Shown here one piece after another: positions 57,501 to 64,000 of a stretch of DNA of 64,000 nt (within the stretch, counting starts at the first letter, position 1; each line of letters opens with the position of its first letter). The position numbers and the translations under genes are program-made. The DNA is from Pristionchus mayeri (taxonomy: Eukaryota > Nematoda > Chromadorea > Rhabditida > Neodiplogasteridae), in the NCBI GenBank assembly GCA_036245805.1, contig BTRK01000004.1, positions 4,464,001-4,528,000 on the forward strand. Reading direction: 5' to 3'. The notes beneath the pieces were generated by a model. It had not been told where the DNA came from. It was given only the letters and a program-made list of their open reading frames with translations, and did no database searches.

Positions 57501-59292
57501 AGTCACACCACAGAACATCCTCACACTGAGATTCTGTGTCACTCCCTTCGGTGTCAATCAGAGTCCATGCTTACTCAACAAGGTGATCAATCACCACATT
57601 CAGATCAAGGGCAAAGAGTGTGACCCCCACCTAGTTCACCAGCTAGTCAACAACATCTACGTTGACAACATCATCATTAACGCTGACGCACCCTCACCCC
57701 TCATGTACTCTCAATCGAAACACCTGTTCCAGTCAATGTCCATGAATCTCAGAGACTACTCATCCAATTCCCCATCGTTCATGGAATCAGTATCCGAATC
57801 AGATCAATCCAAAGATACGATACAGAAACTTCTCGGTCTCCTTTGGAACACTGAATCAGATTCACTTTCCATCAAAATTCCAGTCCCTCTCAAAAGGGAA
57901 AAGGAATCCAAAAGAACCATGCTCAGTACCGTCTCGAGTTCCTATGATCCACTAGGACTACTCAATCCATTACTCCTTCCACCACGTCTCACTGTCCAGA
58001 GCCTCTGGAACAGCCCACTCAAATGGGACGCGCCTGTGGATGATAGCACTAGGGTATCATTCCATGATCAGATATCAGACCTCGAACGGTTTTCACTCCA
58101 AGTTGATCGATTCACTCACATCTCTGAGTCAGAAGAAATCACACTTGTCGCATTCAGTGATGCCTCCAAGCAAGCAATGGCTGCATCCGTCTACAGTTAT
58201 GTGCCTGGCCACAAGCCGACACTCCTCATTTCCAAGACGAGACTAGCCCCGATCAATAGTAATTCAACCATCCCTAAGATGGAACTTGATTCACTCGCCA
58301 TGGCTCACAATCTGATCCAGTTCACTGTAGACACTATACGCAAAGAGTTCTCAGACAAACCCATCCATGTCTATTCATTCTCTGACTCTGCTGTAGTACT
58401 CCATTGGTGCAAACCACACTTCAACAAGCCTGTCGGAGTATTCGTTTCCAATAGAGTCAAGATGATTCACTCAGTTAGGGACACTCTCTCATCCGATAGC
58501 AATCTCACCTATCACCCACCACGCCACGTCAGAAGCGAGGACAACCCAGCAGATCATGCAACACGTGGACTCTCATCGTCTGACATGCATGACCCCACCC
58601 ACCAGTGGTGGACAGGCCCTTCCTGGCTAGCATCCGACCCTTCGGAATGGCCGGATACCAATCTGTCCGATCTCCACGACCAGGGCATCATCACTTTCCC
58701 ATTATCGATCAATGCTCAAGTTGCTTCAACACTTCTAGATTCACCCATTCATCTAAGTCGATACTCAAGCCTCAAAAGGGCTATCAATGTGACAGCGCAC
58801 GCATTTCGGTTCATTTCTAGATGCGCTTCTAAGACTAAGAATGCAATCATTCACGAGAAATTAAGTCACTTCCCCTCCAATGACCAACCCGCTCTGAATG
58901 CAAAGGAAAAGCGTTTTGCTCTCAATAGACTCATCCTTCTCAGTCAGCATTCAGTAGACGAGTCAGTCATCAAGAAGATGTCACTAGTCACGGATCAATC
59001 CTCAGGATTGTTGAGAGTCAACACTCGAGTCACCAACTCGAATCAGCATGATGAATTCAATTCTCCTATATTCATCCCAACTTCCTCTGACAGTACTCTC
59101 GCACGACTTCTCATTAGAGATGTTCACTCTTCCACTCACGCGGGTGTAGACGTTGTTCTGAACACACTCAAAAGTAAGTTTATGATTCCAAGAGCCAGAC
59201 CACGCCAAGTCCACTCTCAAACAGTGTGTCCCATGCAGGAAGACCAACAACCTGCCATTCACTTACCCTCAGACGCCACCACTCCCAACTGA
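54541..59292 (+). CDS. BEL/Pao Gag-Pol polyprotein (1,583 codons, integrase cut short)
   Basis: One long frame. Residues ~60-100: coiled coil. ~260-420: Gag capsid-like DUF1759 region (LETFDGSDITRWPSFKHQIQ). ~475-540: zinc-knuckle cysteines (CVFCGTHQYSGEC, CFSCFSPSH, CQQC). ~581: aspartic protease LLDTGAQVSLIS. ~840-1100: reverse transcriptase with FLIVADVEKAFLQVKL and NIYVDNIII. ~1200: RNase H FSDASKQAMAASVY. ~1440 onward: integrase N-terminal region. The reverse-transcriptase box reads YVDN where the family has Y-x-D-D, so the second catalytic aspartate is missing. The frame leaves the integrase near 59200-59220, where a one-base shift moves it to the frame of the next entry. The protein would act in cytoplasmic particles. 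Confidence 0.9.
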   Translation: MGDTFESEFSTDYDKLYSLLDELKPLFETIDLETTRLPQISNQNDIMSLSSHMVTTIGDAEEIITNYTGIVESILARIEEMGKKIEDKERAEKEEKYLEEVTNGVHGSSNLAMNAVSLTSLLESKESKYENRLNRSIRRVRAVSILGTRPHSATFVDQDSNSNQSSPQFSATAPNQPALTGQSPPSTSVTQHQPSSVQNAQLNTGTLNNPSAALISVDGTRVSSLTHDSASSAHISSSIQSPSPIDPPLHRPSLSLPPIKLETFDGSDITRWPSFKHQIQSLILSQPHFNDVEKAFHLRSCLRGEAYNLAASLPVQDNFLAQIIDRLESLYGHQDLAQAQLLQSLRTIRAKSHAIDDQLSAVQSLINVAYSIHGKWGVDSLLVQQEIASCIHPKFITLITDSHCDSLLSALKLIEKVLINDRRNAMTISAITNRNQGIISSGNPRAAPNRDNQSARFKPPAAHSPPTSSHSKKIPLCVFCGTHQYSGECSRVTSIKEKKEILKRKSLCFSCFSPSHSSDAYYKSCQQCKAKHHKSLCTRQPAPNQSGVNSVTTSHSVQLNTRLFTAPVMIANMSEHHCSNANVLLDTGAQVSLISRALVTKLRLKPVNQVHASITGVVSDEQKSLPSIHDVVHFDLITDRGRETIRAIVHNTDSITQSIHHQPLSAADLEVIKDTLTTIPNHFTQSTMSPDLLLGVGDTLKLLEGHNSTTLPGGYRLIQSIIGPLVVGSENLTPSAPVQCNTALAAEQSSSSPLITPGYHDITPPLTIASVVSTFHQSADQMAERFLSVDPISRIYETTEKEERKLADQLVTKHFNDTVQCHDDGYYVQYAMKSEAKDELPDNYNLAVSRLSSTQRNLSTDKNLLSYYDSVIKDQLSLGQVEVVDPSDTNGIIHYLAHQPVLRPDKPTTPLRIVYDASAHLKNKPSLNDMIYPGPSDLEMIPSLLLRARLRPFLIVADVEKAFLQVKLCPSQRNMLRFLWLKDIDKPVTPQNILTLRFCVTPFGVNQSPCLLNKVINHHIQIKGKECDPHLVHQLVNNIYVDNIIINADAPSPLMYSQSKHLFQSMSMNLRDYSSNSPSFMESVSESDQSKDTIQKLLGLLWNTESDSLSIKIPVPLKREKESKRTMLSTVSSSYDPLGLLNPLLLPPRLTVQSLWNSPLKWDAPVDDSTRVSFHDQISDLERFSLQVDRFTHISESEEITLVAFSDASKQAMAASVYSYVPGHKPTLLISKTRLAPINSNSTIPKMELDSLAMAHNLIQFTVDTIRKEFSDKPIHVYSFSDSAVVLHWCKPHFNKPVGVFVSNRVKMIHSVRDTLSSDSNLTYHPPRHVRSEDNPADHATRGLSSSDMHDPTHQWWTGPSWLASDPSEWPDTNLSDLHDQGIITFPLSINAQVASTLLDSPIHLSRYSSLKRAINVTAHAFRFISRCASKTKNAIIHEKLSHFPSNDQPALNAKEKRFALNRLILLSQHSVDESVIKKMSLVTDQSSGLLRVNTRVTNSNQHDEFNSPIFIPTSSDSTLARLLIRDVHSSTHAGVDVVLNTLKSKFMIPRARPRQVHSQTVCPMQEDQQPAIHLPSDATTPN

Positions 59293-60331
59293 TAGAGTCA
59301 CTCAGAGTCTCCCTTTCGCTCACTGCGGAATCGACTATGCAGGTCCATTTCACTTGTGCGACGATTCAAAAGTCTGGATAGTAGTCGTCACTTGTTTCTC
59401 TACTAGACTCACACACCTCGAAGTGGTTTCATCATTGCTCCCATCTTCATTCATATTCGCATTCCGTAGATTCTGCTCACGTAGAGGTACCTCACTAAGA
59501 GTAACTTCTGACAAGGCCACCACCTTCAGACTGGCTAGCACATTGCTCTCCCAGTCTGAGATTGACCAGGGTATCAGTACACTTTTCTCCTCACTAGGAA
59601 TCACTTGGAATTTCACTACTGCCCATTCCCCATGGAAAGGCGGCATCTATGAGCGATTGATCAAAATCATTAAAGATTCCCTTTCCCGTACTATTGGGAA
59701 AAGGAAACTTTCCATTGATGAGTTCGAGACTGTCATTTGCGAAGTGGAGGCACTCCTCAATTCTCGCCCTCTCACTTACGTTTCCTCAGACGAGGTACAA
59801 TCATTCACTGGACCCAGCCTTAGGCCAATCGATCTCATTCTTCCAAAATCCCTCCTTGGATGCTCACTCACCCTCACTGATAGTGACGACTACATTCCTC
59901 CAGAGGAGGAAAACTCAAGTAGGGAAGCAGCAATCAAGCAGCTGAGAAGATTAGTCAATATCGTTGATTCTTTCTGGCAGAGATGGCATAGCGAGTATCT
60001 CGCCACCCTAAGAGATTCGTTCAATAAGTCATCTGATCCACTCCAGTCAAACCGATCATCCACTACCATTCCCAAGCTCGGTTCCATTGTATTAGTCGTA
60101 GATGAGAATTGCACCACACCCAGATCATCGTGGAAAATGGCCAAAATCATCACTCTCACCGATACATCTGCTACTTTGCGCTCACATGCTGGTAGACTAA
60201 TTGAGAGACCACTCAACCTCCTCATTCCACTTGAGATTCATGCATCAGAAAAGTCACACCCCGTGGCCCCTGTAGGACAATCATCCCATCCAATGGTTAC
60301 CAGATCTAAGGGTGCACGCCACAATCATTAG
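59293..60331 (+). pseudogene. BEL/Pao integrase core, frame-shifted from pol
   Basis: In a different frame from the main ORF, this continues the integrase: ...CGIDYAGPF (first catalytic Asp), VVTCFSTRLTHLEVVSSL, FCSRRGTSLRVTSDKATTF (second Asp, with K where the family usually has N), HSPWKGGIYERLIKIIKDSL (catalytic Glu), ALLNSRPLTYVSSD, and a C-terminal DUF5641-like region KMAKIITL. Without frame recoding it cannot be made as part of the polyprotein. It has no start of its own close to the break, so this copy is probably defective. Confidence 0.85.
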
Positions 60332-61162
60332 GATTCATTCCCTCCTTTCTCCCTCCCCCGAGGATTCCACTGTGACACACACTGTAATTATCAAAATTCA
60401 ATCTTTCAATCCTGGTCATTTTATTCATTATTCATTTCCAGGCCCCGCATCACGCTAGGGTATCATCTCAACTCAACTCTCCCTCCCACTTGCTGAACGA
60501 GGAGGAGCAAATGGATCAAGAAGCATTGCTTCTCCAGGGAGAACAGACCAATCAAATGGTAATCATCACTTCATTAATCTTTCATTTTAATCACTTCGTT
60601 CATTCCATTCCTTGTTAGTCGTCGCGAGCGGTCCCTCCCCTTTTTCTCTCTGATTTGGATTGGTTTCCCCTAATGCCCCTCGCTTCCGCCTTCGACTCAT
60701 CAAGAAAAGAGAATCCCCATCCAAGCCGGAGTGGTCACCGTGTGATGGGTATGACCTACTAAGATGTTTGGTCCTTCAGAATCTAGACTCGATCATCTCG
60801 TTGAAAGATTGATCATCGAGTCTGGCGGATTCGAGCAGAGAAGATTCTAGAACACGCAAAGCTTCGTTTACGACCTATAGTGAGATTCTATCTATGCAAT
60901 GCAATCCAACATCCTCTCGCAAGCACACCGCAAATGACCATCTTGAAAGGAGAAGAACGACCTTTTCTGACCCCACATCTTGATCTGCGCCCAGAAAGCG
61001 ATAACAGATAAATATTGTATTGTATTATTGTTAAATCATTTCCTGTTTAATTTAAGCACATCTTATTCCTTTCACTTTCACAATCACTGGCATTATTCAC
61101 ATCCAAAAGCCAGTCAATAGTTTATCATTTTGACATCAAGTCATTTATCATTTATCTCCAGG
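60332..61162 (+). other. Post-pol region with leader-like repeat and inferred intron
   Basis: CCAGGCCCCGCATCACGCTA and the following 40 bases (60441-60494) resemble the LTR stretch after CAGGCCCGTTGCTAGGGC (54099-54140). A short exon with ATG at 60510 (MDQEALLLQGEQTNQM) ends at GTAATC (60559). A likely intron runs to TTATCTCCAG (61162). A 9-bp stem (AGACTCGAT and ATCGAGTCT) lies near 60785-60822. Confidence 0.5.
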
Positions 61163-61751
61163 ACTTCGTCGAATCAATGTACAACCACCTTAGTCAAGAG
61201 CTGTGCGACGTCAAGGAGGATATCAATGGCCTCAGAGCATTCGTCTCCAACGAGTTCAAGTCATTGAGGGATGAGATTGGATCAATGAACCTCACCCTCT
61301 CAGCCATTCTGAACAAGGTCACCCAACCTCCTCCCATCACTCAGTCAGTATCCAACCCCAATACCCCCCGTGTGTCCATTGCCCCCCGTTCACAGTTCCG
61401 TACTCCAAATTCATTTGACCGTCCAACTCACTCAAGAGATCGTAGTCGATCTCCAATTGTTCCTCGCACCACCCCCAATGCCAAGCCATTCCATATCGCT
61501 CAGACTGTAAAATGTACTTTCTGTAATTCAACGATCCATTACTCACGCAATTGTTCCCATGTCACGAGCATTTCCATCCGCCTCCCCTCATGGCTCCGAA
61601 TCAGTGCCTTCGGTGTTTCCGTATCAAGAACGCCGCTCACTCGGCCTCTTGCGAGCCGGATGTGTGTGTCCGCGGATGCAAGGACGAGCAGGGACGCGGA
61701 CTCCGTCACCAGCAGTACTTCTGTCCCTTGAACCCGGAGCTCCAGCCCTAA
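60510..61751 (+). CDS. Extra gag-like ORF of the BEL element, spliced
   Basis: The inferred exon 1 (60510-60558) joins exon 2 (from 61163), giving a start MDQEALLLQGEQTNQM, then DFVESMYNHLSQELCDVKED and a helical, coiled-coil-like segment (LRAFVSNEFKSLRDEIGSMN). A Ser/Pro/Arg-rich stretch (RDRSRSPIVPRTTPNAKPF) and CTFCNSTIHYSRNC-HVTSI follow, matching the zinc-knuckle start of the main Gag. Further cysteines (CLRCFRIKNAAHSASC, CVRGCKDEQGRGLRHQQYFC) follow in a neighbouring frame, so a frameshift or a small intron around 61560-61590 is needed. A third ORF in this position is unusual for BEL/Pao elements. Possible roles are a second nucleocapsid or RNA chaperone; this is inference. Confidence 0.5.
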
Positions 61752-62026
61752 GAGGCAATGAAGATATCAACCTCCCCAAGGGAGCCCTATGACCCCGTTT
61801 TGCTATTTCGGTCATATTGGCAAAATCTGTACTATGTGTTGTAACCCACTATAATCGTTGTTTGTTGTTATTGATAGTTTCGCCTATTGCTCACCCCCCA
61901 CTTCCCTTTGTTCGTTCATTCATGCTTCACATAGCACCATGACCCATCAATCCAGGGAATCATTCTCATCCATTCCATCACACACATTCCCCTCACTTCT
62001 CTTTCTTTTCTTTCGCGCCCTCCCAG

Positions 62027-62726
62027 TGTAGCGAAATCACTTCGCTACTATCAATTCATTAAATCATAATCAATAATCAATAAATCAATCAATTTAAATA
62101 ATTCAATATAAATAAAATCAGTTATCGTTCAATCCCTCCAGTCAGCCTCTACCGTATCATTATTTCAAATTACCGCGGAGAAAGTGTCCCACATGGAAGA
62201 TGCAGGCTAGCCTACCGTATGCCGCGGAGCGTTTGCATTTTTCTGGACTCGACTTTCTTTTAGCGTTGAAGAAGCTTTCTCTACGTTCACGTCACTTTTT
62301 CTTCCACTTTTCCTTATTCATTTCATCGCATTACTAGGCCACTTGCCTAGTATTCACTCCTTTAGCCGAGCACACCGTTTGCGGGCTATTCTCATCACAT
62401 TTTCGTTCACTTTCCATCACATTTCACCTCTCATCATTTTCACCATTCAGGCCCGTTGCTAGGGCATCATCTCACCTCCATCCCACTTGAGACGCCCACC
62501 ACGTCAATAGCTTGGGCATCATCTCTCCCTCCAACTCCCTCCACCACAGGTACATTCCACTTCTTCCAGTCAATCAATAGCCCACCAATCAACCCTATTC
62601 CCATCGTGTGATCTACCCCCTTCTTTCGTGTTTTTCCCTTGTAAATCACATTAAATAAAGCGTATTTATTTTCACCACTCGTCCTTTGCACACCATAAAG
62701 GGATTCTAACAATAGAATTTTCCATA
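62027..62726 (+). repeat. 3' LTR of the BEL/Pao element
   Basis: 700 bp, same ends and length as the 5' LTR. The sequence just upstream is pyrimidine-rich (CTTCTCTTTCTTTTCTTTCG) rather than a classical purine tract. Confidence 0.95.
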
Positions 62727-62731
62727 ATATT

Positions 62732-63633
62732 TGATAAAAGAGAAAATAGAGGAAGCTGCAATCTCTGCCTGGACGTCTCTGCAGCAGGATAAGAGACGAC
62801 CACGATCACACTCAGATGGGCCACCCATCTCCTGGCTGCAAATCAAGAGAAACAGGTCGGAGAGATTTATGGAAAGGGTAAAGTTTAAAGTAATGCCAGA
62901 TCGAACTAATGATAGTAAGTGATATGTGATCTGGCGAACAATCGATGGAGAACCATCGATGGAAAAGAAGTAAATAAAGAGTTGTGCTTCAACGCTCCAG
63001 GAGCGAGCACGTGATGATATCCTTCTCGCCGTACGATCAGATCGTCTTCCCTCCTTGGCGACTAGCCTTCGCTTCCCTACACGACGGCCCTCGTGCACGA
63101 GGTTCAACGACGTGCCAATATCCTCCAGGTGAATGTCAGTCGGAGGACGGCTGAAGACGTCGAGATCATGGTGAGAGCAGTGAAGAGGTTGAAAGGAGTA
63201 AAGCTCGATCATCCAGGGTCACCTCTTCCCGGCTGATACGACTCCTCGGCGACGTCTATCAGATAATGGCGCACTACCCCATCTTCGAGAATCCCGAAGA
63301 GTTTGAAAGATACTTGAGCGAGGATGGGAAGGCCCTGAGGAAGGAAGTACTGGAGAGCTGCCCTTCTCGTTGGGCAAGAGACAGTGTGCGGGAGAAGGTA
63401 TTCCACGCTCTCTTTTTGTTTGCCGAGCGATACGGAATTGCAATCGGAGCCCTATTAGCAATAATGTTGATTCAGTTCTTGCTCGAGCCGAACTCTTGTG
63501 CATCGCAGATACATTGCAGCACTATCGAATACTTCCCATTGATGGTTCACCAATTCATCTCCGCCCTCTCACCACAGTCAACATGATGCCCAAGCAGCTG
63601 AATCTGCGACTCGAACCCGTCACGAGAAACTAA
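62732..63633 (+). pseudogene. Cytochrome P450 pseudogene, 3' part
   Basis: Continues the P450 cut by the BEL element. Blocks in order: LPYTTALVHEVQRRANILQV with SRRTAEDVEIM (helix K and onwards), HYPIFENPEEFERYLSEDGK with ALRKEVLE, the heme loop FSLGKRQCAGEG with the cysteine ligand near 63391, and the C-terminus ILPIDGSPI...LTTVNMMPKQLNLRLE, ending at a stop at 63633. Lesions: TAG at 63063-63065 just before LPYTTAL, and a frame change between EVLES and the heme loop near 63355-63360. The I-helix oxygen-binding region (A/G-G-x-x-T) is not found between 62732 and 63000. The gene was already decaying or is now dead. Confidence 0.85.
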
Positions 63634-64000
63634 GGATCATCCCGATAAATCCGTTGAGTCATACTCAGTGCCTCTAGCGATTACCACCTATCACTCTCCC
63701 TCCAGCTGTTATAGGAGGAGAGGCAACTAGGCCAGTCTCGCAAGCACCACCATGCGATAAAGACGCCCCCCCCCCCTAGTCTCTACTTCTCCAACAACAC
63801 AACATCAGATACAAAAATCGTATAAAGAATCTTTGTTCTTCGATGAATAAGCACTTGCCAAAGATCATGTGTAGAGGGGCGAAAGAGAGAGGGAGGCCAG
63901 GAGAGAGATTGTTGTTGAGAGGAGAGAAGCAGAGAAAGAGAGTGCAACACTTGTGTGTGCTCTGTTATCTGGCAGTATCGACCCGCGCGCCTGGATGGAG
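63634..64000. other. 3' flank to window end
   Basis: No gene recognised. A C homopolymer near 63766-63775 and a GA-rich tract near 63870-63935. Confidence 0.5.

Larger units (their letters stand above)
53673..62726 (+). mobile_element. BEL/Pao LTR retrotransposon, 9,054 bp
   Basis: Complete element with two 700-bp LTRs and a 5-bp target duplication ATATT (53668-53672 and 62727-62731). TGGTGCATCGG directly after the 5' LTR is a likely tRNA primer-binding site. Order: LTR, gag-pol, integrase, an extra spliced ORF, LTR. It sits inside the P450 pseudogene. The high identity of the LTRs indicates a recent insertion. Confidence 0.95.

Noticed and set aside
1..64000. CRISPR arrays, bacterial operons or ribosome-binding sites
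   Set aside because: No spaced direct repeats of that kind. Introns, collagen and chemoreceptors show this is nematode nuclear DNA.

Overview
This is eukaryotic nuclear DNA from a nematode. I infer a rhabditine or diplogastrid such as Pristionchus or a relative, but no species is proven. The evidence is gene content (cuticle collagen, chemoreceptor families, nuclear-receptor expansion, ShK-domain secreted protein, UNC-93-like protein, CDR-type GST), genes split into many small exons by introns of about 35-60 nt, and start codons that often lie within a few bases of a 3' splice site, as in spliced-leader trans-splicing. All gene models here are spliced models built by hand from reading frame, splice sites and family motifs.

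Layout. 0.4-4.2 kb: an enoyl-CoA isomerase and a PLP enzyme of the ACC-synthase-like family. 4.3-17.5 kb: three related nuclear receptors (+, -, +) with foldback elements between and inside them, and a small secreted cysteine protein (-). 18-24 kb: a small basic protein, a secreted ShK protein, a saccharopine-dehydrogenase-like oxidoreductase and an SDR (17beta-HSD-like). 24.2-25.4 kb: a full-length mariner element with a broken transposase. 26.5-35.4 kb: four 7TM chemoreceptors on the + strand (one Sre-like, one Srh/Sri-like, two tandem Str-like). 35.8-42.7 kb, all minus strand: a CDR/FAXC-type GST, a second SDR, an UNC-93-like membrane protein and a 7TM receptor fragment. 42.9-46.5 kb: a secreted cysteine-rich protein and two reduced RBM39/CAPER-like genes. 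46.8-63.6 kb: a lipase with a 393-bp in-frame tandem duplication and a nonsense codon, an intact cuticle collagen, and a cytochrome P450 pseudogene split by a 9.05-kb BEL/Pao retrotransposon.

The genes do not form one pathway. Lipid and steroid handling recurs (isomerase, two SDRs, lipase, P450, nuclear receptors), but the rest looks like fast-evolving environmental genes. Mobile DNA is heavy: the BEL element with 700-bp LTRs and a 5-bp target duplication, the mariner, three large foldback elements (one flanked by TTAA), a smaller foldback, a short TIR element, and a 75-nt hairpin present once in each of two unrelated genes' introns.

The most unusual observations are the extra spliced gag-like zinc-finger ORF downstream of pol in the BEL element, the in-frame duplication in the lipase, the RBM39-like gene lacking RRM2, stepwise shortening of zinc finger 2 across the three nuclear receptors, and about five apparent GC-AG introns. 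I found no CRISPR array, tRNA or rRNA.
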